Source: Plicaturopsis crispa FD-325 SS-3 (lineage: Eukaryota; Basidiomycota; Agaricomycetes; Amylocorticiales; Amylocorticiaceae). From it: 64,000 bases of DNA. Below the pieces are notes generated by a model. That model ran no database searches. It was not told where the DNA came from and worked only from the letters and a program-made list of their open reading frames with translations. The DNA lies in contig KN832566.1 in assembly GCA_000827205.1 (NCBI GenBank), forward strand, positions 142,543 through 206,542, given 5' to 3'. A program made the position numbers and the translations under genes. Every line of letters begins with the position of its first letter. Positions within the stretch are counted from its first letter, which is position 1. Shown in pieces: positions 12,401-23,446 of the stretch.

Positions 12401-14329
12401 TCCAAAGTGGGCCATCGATGGACGAAATCAGATCAGCCAGCCCCGTCAAGTCCCTAGAGCCATCTCTGCATAGCGAGAGACGAGTGCAGGGCTCGGCTGA
12501 TGGCCATTCCTCAAAGAGGAACTTGGAGAGAGGCCAGCCGTCAAGTGCTCCTGATGACAGCCCTTTGTCAAGCTCCCTTCCGACCTCCTCTCCTCTTGAC
12601 GGCGTGGGTCCCGTTCTCGTCAGCGCGAACCAGCGAGCGAACTCGGAACTTGGGCATTATCCTGATATGCACGAACACCGTGGAGGCCATGACGGCCGCC
12701 ACAGGCACCCCTCCCCAGAAAAGCACAAAACCCGCGAACATCGATCCGAGCGCAAACCTCATCAGCCGACGCTGCCGACTGTCGAATCATCGCCGACGCA
12801 AGAACGGCCTGATACCCCCGAGATACTCAACAAAGAGGATCCCAACGCGAAAGTTAAAATATCGGGGCCACTTAATGGCGCACCTATACCGTCTGGATTT
12901 AAATTTGGCGGAAAGGAGGCTCCACCCGAAGCTGCGCTCACGCCGAACGATAGGAGAGAAAAGGCCAAATCACGGTCGTTCTGGGGCTTCGGTCGACCTA
13001 ACAATGGTTAGTCATATTTCCGGCTCAAGTCAGTCGTTTTAACTAATAATGGCCCTCTCAGCTGCTGAGAAGGTGCCACCACAACCTACTCATATTCCAA
13101 GGGCCGTATTCGGTGTACCCTTGGAGGAGTCTCTTGATGTGGCGCAGATAGCCAACCTCCCTGCGATCGTGTTCCGATGCATACAATATCTGGAGGGCAA
13201 GAAAGCGCACCAAGAGGAAGGTATATATCGACTGAGCGGTAGCTCTGCGGTCATCAAGGGCTTGAAAGATCAGTTCAATTTCGGTGAGTAGATATGCTTG
13301 TTCTATAATCGCGCGTGCTTTTCTCATGACAAGCATAGAGGGTGATGTCGATCTGCTATCATCGGACGAGTATTGGGACCCGCATGCTATCGCAGGTCTT
13401 CTGAAAAGCTTCCTGCGGGAGCTTCCCGTGAGCCTTTTCACTCACCAACTTCACTTAAAGTTCCTTTCCGTAATCGGTATGTTTTGCCCACATTTGCGGT
13501 GCTGGACATTCCTGCTAACGCCTCCATTGCTAGATTTTGTGGACCCCCAAGAACGTATACGGGAGCTTTCCCAGCTAATCGCGGCATTACCCCTCGCCAA
13601 TTACAGCCTCCTGCGCGCCCTGACGGCCCACCTGATCTTGATCGTGCAGAACGCAGGGATAAACAAGATGACGGTGCGCAACGTGGGTATCGTGTTTAGT
13701 CCGACACTCGGTATCGCCGCTCCCGTGTTCAGTCTCATGCTGGGCGAGTTCAACCGTGTCTTCAACGTCGACGCCGACTCTGAAGATGCAGAATCGAGCG
13801 CTCAGGAGGATGGAGTTGGCGGTTCCGCAGGTCATCGCCGGTCGTCGGACATGAGTAGACGCAACAGTCGACAATACTCCGACGCTGCCGCAGACGAGTT
13901 ACTGGGTCTATCTGGCAGAACCCTTCTTTCTCGTTCGTCCTTCATCTCTTAGAACTCCTTCGCTATTTGCTGATTGTTCTTTGCCTTTCAGCTCCCTCAG
14001 AAGTATCAGATGACGGCGATGACTTCTCTGTCGACGAAAGCGGTACCGAAACGACGGAGAATGACGCGGTCGAATCGTCAAACCGCTCAAGTCCTGCCCC
14101 TAGTTCAAATAAGGACGACCGTCCTCCCGCGGACTCGACGCCTTCAGCCCCAAAGTCCAAGGCGTCACATACTGCTGCCAGTCGTGGGTTAAATATTGCC
14201 GTTAGCGAACGAGGCAATCGCCACAGTCGGATAATGGGCCTGCCCGCCTCCCCACGACCGCCTATGTCTCCCAACTACAATGCACACCATCCGACTTCTC
14301 CTGCCCCCTCCATGCATACGCCACGGTAG
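9466..14329 (+). CDS. BEM3: BEM3-like Rho GTPase-activating protein (PX-PH-RhoGAP)
   Basis: A GTPase-activating protein for Cdc42/Rho-type GTPases, acting at sites of polarised growth. Eight exons (9466-9970, 10031-11628, 11686-11907, 11962-13006, 13062-13283, 13339-13476, 13534-13932, 13992-14329) give 1,488 residues. Domain order matches yeast Bem3: a long disordered N-terminus with a short coiled coil near residues 70-125, a Gln-Ala tract, a PX-like domain (about 606-730), a PH domain (about 740-850; GYLTKRGKNFGGWKTRYFVL), a disordered linker, and a RhoGAP domain (about 1140-1325). The catalytic arginine finger is in GIYRLSG, near residue 1180. The PX and PH domains bring the protein to phosphoinositide-containing membranes. 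The start is the first ATG after a pyrimidine-rich leader. It is larger than yeast Bem3 (about 1,130 residues), mainly through low-complexity sequence. Confidence 0.92.
11026..11187 (+). repeat. in-frame Gln-Ala dipeptide repeat (CAGGCG/CAAGCG units)
   Basis: Inside the BEM3-like gene the sequence becomes an imperfect hexamer repeat of CAG/CAA plus GCG/GCC/GCT, coding for about 20 alternating Gln-Ala pairs with a few charged interruptions. Codons are mixed rather than identical, so this is not a pure microsatellite. The hexamer keeps length changes in frame. It lies in the disordered linker before the PX domain. Confidence 0.9.
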
Positions 14330-14681
14330 CTGTCATGACAATACCTCATGGTTCACTCAATCTTGTTTTTTTTGTGTATCTGACTGACTGGGGGAACTTT
14401 ATACCGTGTTCTCATTTATTGAATGGTTGTTTTCGTGTTATACCCGTCTGACCTACTTGTATTGACTGCGATTGCATAGTATGAACATATCCTTTCATCC
14501 GAGTGGCTTCTCTGTGTATACCTTTCCACTTGCCCGGTGAGACTTGCCTTCGAGCACAGCGGATGCATATGGCAAATGCTCGTGATTGTTGGCCAAATAA
14601 GATCCAAACATGAAATGTGGCGCTTCATCCTCGGCGCGGCGTTCAACTTTCGTCACTGCTCGCTGCTCGCAAACGTCGAAT
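14330..14681. other. intergenic, 3' region of BEM3-like gene and promoter of SHR3
   Basis: No gene is seen. The first part, T-rich after the stop at 14329, is probably the 3' untranslated region. The second part probably holds the promoter and leader of the next gene; no TATA-like box stands out. Confidence 0.5.
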
Positions 14682-15460
14682 ATGGGATTCAGACAAGCAG
14701 CGGTGCTGGCTTCAGTGTCTTTCTTCTTGGGTATACAACCCGTTCTATACAGCCAATATTTTATACTGACAATGGGTACCGACAGGTGTCTTGTTTATAT
14801 GTTTCAACGTCGATCACCGGATATTGTATTCTGAATTGACCGACGAGGTCGTGGCAGACGGCTTCCACTTCTATACGACATTCTACAATGCGCCCCCTGC
14901 TATCAAGGTACGCAACGCTGCTGGATGTTGTCTTTCATCACGTCTGTTGACGCGACACGCTAGGCGTTGCTTCATGGTGTAGCTGGGATAGGCGTCATTG
15001 GTCTCACGACCAAAGTCATCCAATGGGACGAAAGTGCCATGTTTTTCGATGGATCCAGTCTCGGTGAGTAATTTGTGCAGGTTCTTGATTACTGGCATAC
15101 TAACGGCAGCTGGGATAGCGGGGTACATTTTCGGAATTGCCGTATACGTGGCAGTGACAATCCCGTCCTTGAGAACCATCGTTGACCCTGTGCCCGATGT
15201 CGACACCCGGAATGACCAGATTGAAGCTATGCGAGTCCTAGCTGCAGGGAATACGATCATTGCTGTCTTATTGGGCGCAATTTTGGCTCTGCAGGTGCGT
15301 GCTAGCCGCGCTATCCAGCGTATGCAGTTTCTGACGGCTTCGTCCTTTTGCCACCACGCAGGCTGGGCAGGAATACGCGAAGAGAGTAGAGGCGAAAGAG
15401 CTAGCAAAATTCGAGGCAGCGGAGAAGAAACAGGCTGCTGATACCAAAAAGGACAAATGA
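14682..15460 (+). CDS. SHR3: SHR3-type ER chaperone for amino-acid permeases
   Basis: Shr3 is an ER membrane protein that prevents aggregation of amino-acid permeases and lets them leave in COPII vesicles. Five exons (14682-14730, 14786-14907, 14964-15063, 15119-15294, 15362-15460) give 181 residues, close to the usual size. Four hydrophobic segments are visible: residues 5-25, the ALLHGVAGIGVIGL stretch, YIFGIAVYVAVTIP, and NTIIAVLLGAILAL. The family hallmark FHFYTTFYNAPPAIK follows the first span. The C-terminus is charged and ends KKDK, a fitting dilysine ER-retrieval signal. The acceptor of exon 4 is ambiguous: an upstream AG at 15109-15110 would add three residues but leaves too short a distance after the CTAAC branch point, so I chose AG at 15117-15118. 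Confidence 0.93.
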
Positions 15461-17127
15461 TACCCAGCACGACTAGTTAGTGTTCACGAGGTTACACACC
15501 ATTATTTAACTCTCCACCACGTACTGACATAATGGCATCGAGTCATCCCTTGATCCTTGGTCGTTGACAGCTGGAGCTCCTGGACAGTGACGGGTTGACG
15601 TCCCGTCAAGCCGTTCGTTGTCTTTCACCGACCCCCCTTCATCTTGTTCTCCCGTTCCCCTGCTCATGATATTGCGCTTGCTTTATGCATGCAATGCACC
15701 TCAGATATATACCAAGCATTGAACCCAATTTATTTCTAGATGATCAGTCTCTTCTATGGAACGTCATCGTATCGTGGTCGCGCAACGTGCCTTCCCTTGC
15801 AGAAGGTTTGAATGGAGGGCTATCATTGCCCAACTGTTTGCAATCCACTTCCGTCGGGATGATAGGTACAAACCCAGTATCGCATATTCACCGCCAGTTG
15901 TGAAGGTAAGTTTTCTTGTGGCGTGCCCTCTGATCTCTCTGATGCTATATGTTTGTAGTGAACAAGCGTATAGTATTACCGCTTCACCGAAGCCGTGCTC
16001 AGTTCGTGAACGTGCTAGGCAGGATGAATGGGCGCCGCGCCGCAGCCATTGTACAAATCAATCACATCGGCAGCGGCTACTTATAACTATCTCGTGGGTC
16101 GCCACGCTATATATCTATTTTTCATGTGATATATACCTGACGCCGCCTTTGTTTTCGACCGAGATAGACTACTGGGGGTGTATCTGACCACCCGTCGGCC
16201 TTCGCGTAACGTTACCGGAAATGAAATCCATAATCGGGGATTATAATCGCGTGCGGCTGCAAATGGGGATCGCGTTGCGAAACTACGAGGACACCTGGAC
16301 ATCTAAGACTACGGCGAATGTCTTCACTTCCCCTCGACAGTCATACGGGCAGACACGATCTGCCCGGCGGGCGCCGCTCGAGACGCGCCCCGTGTATTTC
16401 TTGTCCGAGAGGCCAACATTGCCGCATGGACATCCCGTCGTGCTCTCGTCGCCGCTTTCCCATTGCCCTGTGGCCAGTGGGTGTCATGCGGTGCGTTCGA
16501 CACACTGAGAGATGTGTAACGCCAACGTACAACGTCTTTCCCCCAAACGCGACGCGCTACGAGACATTCTCGATCCAGTCAACTTTTCGGTCTTATTTGT
16601 CACAGGCATTGATGATCGGCACCTCGCGTTTGTGGCGTCCCGCTATATACTCTAGATGAAGGAAGGCATCCGCAGAACGTTAACGATCCTCGATATCAGC
16701 GGCCCGCCTTATCGACATCGATGTGCTTTGCCCAATCCTCGTACAGCCGACTCAGACGCTTACCTTCGAGGGTCGGCGACGCTATTGGGACTGGCTCGAA
16801 TATACTATGCATCTTGCCACTCTGCAAACACTGATAGTCAGCGTTTGCTCGCCCTCCTGCCAAATGAATTGCGTCGCCGACTCATGCGTACCATCGTCGT
16901 TCTCCAAGTGCTTACTCCTGTGCGTGTTTCGTGTCCAATACCTACCGCTTGATGAAAAATTCTGATGCCGGGCCACCGTATCTTTTGCATGATTAGCGTT
17001 GGCGAAAACTTATATAAGATACCAAAATTATTTCGTATCCGGGCCCGTGTTCAAACGTTAGCTTACCATGCCCGCTGCAAGAGTTATATCGTCTCTCTTT
17101 TCCCCACTACGCTCTGCTCTCGTCAAG
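15461..17127. other. intergenic; possible decayed coding remnant near 16370-16900
   Basis: No intact gene. Between about 16370 and 16900 short frames read like fragments of one protein (for example LRDILDPVNFSVLFVTGID near 16556 and ILDISGPPYRHR near 16688), but they sit in different frames without good splice sites. I cannot name the family. The last 120 bases hold the putative promoter of the first terpene synthase. Confidence 0.4.
17011..17018 (+). promoter_or_regulatory. TATA-like box upstream of terpene synthase 1
   Basis: TATATAAG lies 110 bases before the ATG at 17128. Its position and form suit a fungal TATA box. The sequence around it does not resemble the shared promoter of the other two synthases. 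Confidence 0.4.
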
Positions 17128-18343
17128 ATGACGGTCAATACGAAGCCAATGAGTGACCCCTCTACAAGCAGTCCACCCGTGCGCCCTGCTCACTCGCGTC
17201 GATGTTGCATAGCTGACAACCTACATGGCTTTGATCTCTAGGCAGCCTCTATCGGAAAAGACGATGTCCGTGACACTGTCAAATCTTTTCTAGCGCGATG
17301 CGATATCCCTTACGTTGCGCACGTACCATACGACCATGAGCTGGAGGCTCGCGTCCGCGCAGAAGGTGCACGCCGCGGTTACTCTATGGAGGGACCTGAT
17401 TCTCTCGAGCCGTTCATCCCCATGGGTGTCATGGTGGGCGCCACGTCGTTCACACACATACCGAGCAAGCCAACGCAGGTCCATATATGTCTATACGCGT
17501 CTCTCGCGATATATGTCGATGACGCTTTCGAAAAAGACCCGGACGCGATAGCAGGATTCAATGAACGATTCTACTCGAAGCAGCCGCATAAGGACAAGGT
17601 CCTCGATGACTGGGCCGACCTGTTACGACGAGTCCCGGAATACTTCGTGAATATCATATTTTTCTTTGACGCACTCACGGCTAACAGCGAGAAAGGATCG
17701 GCTCCCGGCCAACATCATGGTCAGCAGTCTACTGGATTTCGTGACCGCATGTTATCTCGAGCACGAGATGGGAGGAATACAGGTATGCTTTCTTATTGCT
17801 CCACTAAGCTACCAAGGTCATCTGACGGGTGGTCGGGGATAATCTAGGTGGATCCCTCGGGTCTGAACTATGCAGTGTGGGCCCGTAGAATGTCGGGCGC
17901 TGCAGACTCTCTGGCGCTTTCTATATTTCCTAGAGAAATGCCCATAAATCACTACATTCAAGCACTTCCTGACATCGCGTATTTCATCAACGGCTTGAAG
18001 TGAGTGTCGGTGGATGACATATGCAGCTGCGAGACTAAAAAGACCTCCCAGTGACATTCTTTCGTTTTATAAGGAAGAGCTCGAGGGGGACACCGTCAAC
18101 TATATTTCGTTACTCGCCAATTATCAAAACATCCCCAAACTCGAAGTTTTCCGCCATGTTGCGGATCAGGCAGTCGCCGCTCACGCATCGGCTGTCCGGA
18201 TACTCTCCCCGTACAAGGAGACTGCAGACGCATTCAGACATTTCAGCCGAGGATACGTCAGCTGGCATACGTGCGAGAGGAGATACAAACTTGACGAGTT
18301 GGATCTGCCGCTTCCCGGTGTAGACGTAGCGCCGGAGAAGTGA
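17128..18343 (+). CDS. TRI5-type sesquiterpene synthase, copy 1
   Basis: A class I terpene cyclase of the trichodiene-synthase (TRI5) family; such enzymes cyclise farnesyl diphosphate with Mg2+. Five exons (17128-17178, 17242-17646, 17696-17782, 17848-17999, 18052-18343) give 328 residues. Visible motifs: the metal-binding aspartate motif DDAFE in IYVDDAFEKD, the NSE-type motif NDILSFYKEE (N-D-x-x-S-x-x-x-E/K-E pattern) created across the last intron, and a later RRY pair (ERRYKLDEL). Exon lengths of 51, about 405, 87 and 152 bases match the other two copies, which supports the model. The exon 3 acceptor is the less common AAAG, chosen because it alone keeps phase and aligns to 29 residues. 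It is convergent with copy 2 and clearly diverged from it, so it is the older paralogue. Product unknown. Confidence 0.9.
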
Positions 18344-18540
18344 CCATAGAGCCCGCTTGGAGGGAGATTAGTAGATGTCAGGACTCAGAACAGTTCCTTC
18401 AAATAGATGCACGACGTATAGACAACAACCCTGACACCAGCCATTAATCATATCATTTCTCATGTATTGCATATCAATTTGCCGGCTCCGACGCCATCGT
18501 ACACTGATGCGATGCTCATATAGTATTGTGCAGTGAAGTC

Positions 18541-19718
18541 TTAGAGTTCAAGTTCATCGAGTCTGTACCGCTTCGCTAGCGAGTGGAATGCAACATAGCC
18601 ATGGCGAAATTTCAACCACGCGTCCAGCGCCCCTTCGTGTTGAGCCAATATGTCCACCACTCTGTCGTGAGCAGAAACGACCTCGTCCTCCAGTAGACGG
18701 AGAGCCTCGACTTTTGTGATACCGCGGCAATCCGCCATCAGCGACACTTGATTCGTAAACTCGCCTGCGAGTTCCTCTTTGTAAAAAGAAAAGATATCGC
18801 TATAATTCCTTGTATGAGAATTGCATTTACCAGAAGCGAAGTGACGGCACGTACTTTCCGCTGTTGAGGAAAACGGTCACCTCGGGGATGGCCTGTATGA
18901 ACGACTGCAGCGGAAGATCGGCAGGGAATACCAAGAATCCGAACGTATCCGCGCATCCAGACATGGTGCGGGAATATACAGGGAATTTTTGAGCGCTGGC
19001 TCCAATCTGCATGACGTGGCACGTCAGTTTAGCATCTTGAAAATGAAAGGTTGACGGTACATACTGCCATCCCTTTCGTGTCGTGCTCTAACAAGAGCGA
19101 AGTCATGAAGTTCAATGTAGCAGCGGTGATTAAGTTGGCAACAACACCGTTCTAAGTAACGTCGTCTGTCAGTATGAAGGAGCAAAGATCCGCTGTCTGC
19201 AGGCTTACAAAATGATCCGGGCACTGAAGCAACAGGTCGGCAAAACCATCCAGTATTTTATCGGCTTGTGGTTGCCTCCGAATGAACCGCCCGTTGAAAT
19301 CCCTCACAGGACCGATATTCTCGGTATATACGTCGTCCACACAGGCGAAGAAGGTTGCGTAGAGACATATGAAGATTTGCGTGGACTTGTTGGGGAGGTG
19401 GCCATACGCCATGCTGATCATCGAGACGGCTGCGGGAACGAAGGCTCCAATAGACTGCGGCCCCTCCATGGGATAACCGAGACGGATACCCTCTGCTCGT
19501 ACGGCAGCGTCAAAATCTTGTGGGTAGATAGGGTGGGGGTACGGGATATTGCATCGGGCGAGTAACGACTTGATGACGGTGCGTGTGCCGTCTATAGTGT
19601 CCTTCAGGTCCTGAAATTATTCTGGAGGTTCAGAGTACGACAATGATGGATTACAAGAATAACGTACGGATAGTCTCTCAGAGTCTTTAGGGCCTGCAGC
19701 AGTGGCTATGAACGTCAT
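18541..19718 (-). CDS. TRI5-type sesquiterpene synthase, copy 2
   Basis: Same family and role as copy 1. Five exons on the minus strand (19668-19718, 19209-19610, 19065-19151, 18855-19006, 18541-18799) give 316 residues. The aspartate-rich motif reads CVDDVYTEN, so the fifth position of DDxxD/E is Thr with an acidic residue one step later. The second metal motif is NDIFSFYKEE, and KRYRLDELEL ends the protein. The frame is complete and all introns are GT-AG. It is nearly the same as copy 3, including intron positions and about 450 bases upstream, and so is a recent tandem duplicate. Copy 1 ends only 197 bases away on the other strand, so the two transcripts may overlap at their 3' ends. Confidence 0.92.
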
Positions 19719-19776
19719 ATCTTATGCGGGAGGGGACTGCGAGTACTGCGGTGGACTTGGCCATGGATATGAGTGG

Positions 19777-19784
19777 TTTATATA
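19777..19784 (-). promoter_or_regulatory. TATA box of terpene synthase copy 2
   Basis: TATATAAA on the minus strand, about 60 bases before the ATG at 19718. The same box with the same flanks (GCATATATAAACCAC) stands before copy 3, so it was kept after the duplication. Confidence 0.6.
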
Positions 19785-21484
19785 TGCACGCTTGCATACT
19801 GCACGCTATAGAAAGCCGGCAAATTCATCCAGCGATATCGGGACAGTTTCACCACCGCCGGTTGGCATTGAGGTATCAATTGTTCTTCGAGGACGTCGGA
19901 TCTGCTAAAGTTTGTCGAACTCTAGAGAGCATCGCTCCATTACTGGGTGTCCCATACGAGACTCGGCGGAGTGCCTGTCGCCGGCACTCCGGGAAGTACT
20001 GTTAGCAAAGACATTACTAGTACTAGTTGTAAGATTAAGTAGAGTCGCACGAGTCCGAGTCAGCATGAGAAGACGCACTTGCTATATTATCTTAACCACA
20101 GATCTCCACAGATGCGTGGATCTGTTGTGAATCTGCACGGATTTCTAAATCCGCCTGTTCAAATGTAAGTAAGTACTAGTTAGGATACGCATAGCCACTT
20201 GGTCTACTTAACTTTCCGACGCGCCTCCTTACTGATAGGTCGTTTTTTCTAATCGGCGCTTAAATAGTGCCGCGGGGTTTTGAAGCAGTGAGATTGCAGT
20301 GTTGGGCAACTTGGGCAACGCATTCAGCGCTGTACATGCCTGGTACATGCTCTCTAACCCAACTTGTCTGCTTGAAAACATCCCTGGCACTCTCTGCTGC
20401 ATGCGTGTATGCTTCTCAGAACCAACCGTGTCCAATAAGATCCTGGAAAAGCTGTCATCGTGGTTACAAAAGTCGCCCGCGCACTCGAAGAAGCATTTGT
20501 TCACCTCCGCATGCCCTCCACGCCCAATATATCTGCTTTGAACATGCGCGCACTCTCCCCTGGATGTATATCGATGCCTCAAACTGTCTTGAGCTCACAG
20601 TTTACCAGAGACATCCGCTGGCAGGAGCTCGCATGCATTGACTCGAAATACCACTCGACGACTCGGAGGAGGGACATTGGACGGTGGTGGGCTCCATCTG
20701 ACGTGTGACGACGTGCAACTAATTACTAGGCTATCCAGAAATCGTGAGTAAGCCTTCTTTCCCCGTACCCTCAAGGTCCTTGCTGTAACACGTTTGTTTA
20801 ACAGATACCACCGTGAAATTAGCATCGCGAGCGCAGCCTGCTGAGTCCGGCTTCTGAGCTCGAGGTATAGGTCAATTTACCAGGGCATAGCGAGGACATG
20901 AATCATGTTCGAGGAATCATACAGAAGTAAGTCCCAGATGCTGCTACTCGACGCACAGCATACTCAATTATATGCGCCAGTTTCGTTAGGAATGCTGAAC
21001 ATGACGAATAGGCCTGGGCGAGTCACGACGTAGACCTGGGCCTCACAGTGTATCATTGGGTTGTGTATCTCCTTGTCGTGTGCTGCCGAGCTCACACGAC
21101 AGCAACATCAAACAGATACCTGCAGTCTCCTTGCTCAACTTAAAGCTTGGATAGCGCGGCTCTTGGTCGAACGAAGGGGGTACACGGCGCGCACGACGGA
21201 GTTTCGCTTTGTCCCGCCGTGTGTGTTAGTCCTATGGTTCCAACTGTCCTATACTATACACCAGATATTGAGTTTTACTGAAAATCACGGGCTTGGATAT
21301 TCTTCTCTGACGCCGTATACAAGTTCATTCTCAAAAGATGCAAGACGTAGATTGTCTCTCACTTGTCGCATGTCGTTTTTGCCAGCTCTAGCGATGTAAT
21401 CCTCATCTAGTATTGTGCAATAAAGTCCCATGGTATCGCTATTTCTGTAGATAAATTTCCATATAGTGGGCGATGCCATTCGCC
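19785..21484. other. intergenic between terpene synthases 2 and 3
   Basis: No gene recognised. The first 400 bases are the upstream part of the duplicated unit. CGGATTT-CT-AAATCCG (20138-20153) is a perfect 7-base hairpin, and ACAGATC/GATCTGT flanks the block just before it. From about 20200 to 21400 there are only short frames without motifs. The last 80 bases repeat the 3' flank of copy 2 (TAGTATTGTGCAATAAAGTC near 21409), with about 50 extra bases before the stop codon. Confidence 0.5.
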
Positions 21485-22662
21485 TTAGAGTTCGAGTTCA
21501 TCGAGTCTGTACCGCTTCGCTAGCGAATGGAATCCAACATAGCCATGACGAAACTTCATCCACGCGTCCAACGCCCCTTCATGCTGAGCCAATATGTCTA
21601 CCACCCTGTCATGGGCAGCAACGACTTCATCCTCCAACAGACGAAGAGCCTCGACCTTCGGGATACCGCGGCAATCCGCTATCAGTGACACCTGATTCGT
21701 AAACTCGCCTGCTAGTTCCTCTTTGTAAAAGGAGAGGATATCGCTGTTGTTCACGGTAAGGGAATTGCATTTACCAGAAGCAATGTGACGACACGTACTT
21801 TCCGCTGTTGAGGAAAACGGTCACCTCGGGGATGGCCTGTATGAACGACTGCAGCGGAAGGTCGGCCGGGAACACCCAGAATCCGAACGTGTCTGCGCAT
21901 CCGGACATGGTGCGGGCATATGCAGGGAATTTTTGAGCGCTCGCTCCGATCTGTACGACGTAGCACAATCAGCTTAGCATCTTGAAAACGGAAAGTTACG
22001 GTACATACTGCCATCCCATTCGTGTCGTGCTCTATCAAAAGCGAAGTCATGAAGTTCAAAGTGGCAGTGGTGATCAAGTTGGCGACAACCCCGTTCTGGT
22101 GTCATCTGTCAGTATCAGTGAAGGAAAACTGGGTGGCTATCTGCAGGCTTACGAAGTGATCCGGGAACTGAAGCAACAAGTCGGCGAAGCCATCCAATAT
22201 CTTATCGGCTTGTGGTTGCCTCCGGATGAACCGCCCGTTGAACTCCCTCACGGGATCGATGTTCTCGGTATACACGTCGTCCACACAGGCGAAGAAGGTT
22301 GCGTAGAGACATATGAAGATTTGCGTGGACTTGTTGGGGAGGTGGCCATACGCCATGCTGATCATCGAGACGGCTGCGGGAACGAAGGCTCCGACGGACT
22401 GCGGCCCCTCCATGGGATAACCGCGGCGGATGCCCTCTGCGCGCACGGCTGCGTCAAAATCTTGCGGGTAGACAGGGTGGGGCCACGGAATATCGCATCG
22501 GGCGAGTAACGACTTGATGACGGTGCGCGTGCCGTCTATCGTATCATTCAGGTCCTGGAATGATCATGGAGGTTCAAAGTACGACAATGACGGGTTACAG
22601 GGATAGCGTACGGGTAGTTTCTCAGAGTCTTTAGGGCCTGGAACAGTTGCTGTGGACGCCAT
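21485..22662 (-). CDS. TRI5-type sesquiterpene synthase, copy 3
   Basis: Five exons on the minus strand (22612-22662, 22153-22554, 22009-22095, 21799-21950, 21485-21743) give 316 residues, with exon lengths identical to copy 2. The aspartate-rich motif is again CVDDVYTEN; the second metal motif is NDILSFYKEE; the protein ends KRYRLDELEL. Differences from copy 2 are scattered single substitutions, most in exon 1 (TVPGPKDSEKLP against TAAGPKDSERLS), and no stop or frameshift is seen. Both copies therefore look functional. The shared TATA box suggests similar control. Product unknown. Confidence 0.92.
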
Positions 22663-22721
22663 ATCGTGTGCGGGTGGGGAACTTGAGTACTGCGGTGGAT
22701 TTGCCCATCGGGTTGAAGTGG

Positions 22722-22729
22722 TTTATATA
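22722..22729 (-). promoter_or_regulatory. TATA box of terpene synthase copy 3
   Basis: TATATAAA on the minus strand, about 60 bases before the ATG at 22662, in the same context as the box of copy 2. Confidence 0.6.
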
Positions 22730-23446
22730 TGCACGCTTGCACATCGTACGCTAAAAAACAGCGCAAATTTCTCCTACCGACATCGGACATTCATCGCGAC
22801 TCGAACTCGCCGGTTGGCATTCAAACTAGGCTTGAATCTTCGAGGATATCGAAGTTGATGATGTTCATTGAATTCGGGGAAGTGTTGCTCAGCCCGACCA
22901 CCTTTTGCTTGAGAGATCATAGGTGCTATGGCTGCCGGATACTGCACTGGTAGCAATAATCGTAAAATTGTCACACGAGTCAGGATAACAAGACGTACTG
23001 GCCACATTATTTCAAGTTCTCAACCACAGAGATGCGTGAATCTGCACGGATATGAGAATCCACCTATCATGTAGGTAGTTAGGTAGAATTACCGGAGCGA
23101 TTGAGTACGCGGAGTACTCACGTTTTTCACAACGTTGTTTCGAGCTTCCATGGATCATCGATCGATCAACGTGGTGGCGAAATATTGGTGAGATTTTTCT
23201 GGTGATAGTCATGGACTCTGTTGCAAAATTGTAAGTATGCGTTATTCGAACCTGCTACGCAGACGGCTACCGGCGGCTACTGTGGAAAGTTAAACAAGTT
23301 GGACAATATGAAGACTCGGAATTGGTGACATGACATTGACGACAGCCTACACTTACAACTGGTACAATACAAGGAGCCTTTCTGTTTGAGTTCTATTTCA
23401 AAGCGATGGCAGAAAACGACTGTCCAAAGTTGGCGAACCATATTAC
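22730..23446. other. intergenic, end of duplication unit and 3' flank of pyruvate carboxylase
   Basis: No gene. The first part is the duplicated upstream region of terpene synthase copy 3. The second part is unique sequence that probably includes the 3' untranslated region of the carboxylase gene, which ends at 23447. Confidence 0.5.

Larger units (their letters stand above)
18520..20185 (-). repeat. tandem duplication unit A (terpene synthase copy 2 with promoter)
   Basis: This unit matches 21404-23100 in the same orientation, offset by 2,944 bases at the coding ends. Similarity begins in the 3' flank at TAGTATTGTGCA (about 18522) and continues through the whole gene and past the TATA box. 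It ends in a block about 280-440 bases upstream of the ATG (CACAGATGCGTG and AATCTGCACGGAT, near 20098-20150). Upstream parts have diverged more than the coding exons. Confidence 0.75.
21404..23100 (-). repeat. tandem duplication unit B (terpene synthase copy 3 with promoter)
   Basis: Partner of the unit at 18520-20185. It includes the 3' flank, the whole gene, the TATA box at 22722-22729, and an upstream block with CACAGAGATGCGTGAATCTG (about 23024-23044). Small insertions and deletions separate the non-coding parts. Confidence 0.75.

Noticed and set aside
20267-20641. Open frames between terpene synthases 2 and 3
   Set aside because: Overlapping frames on both strands without motifs or consistent splice sites; treated as non-coding.
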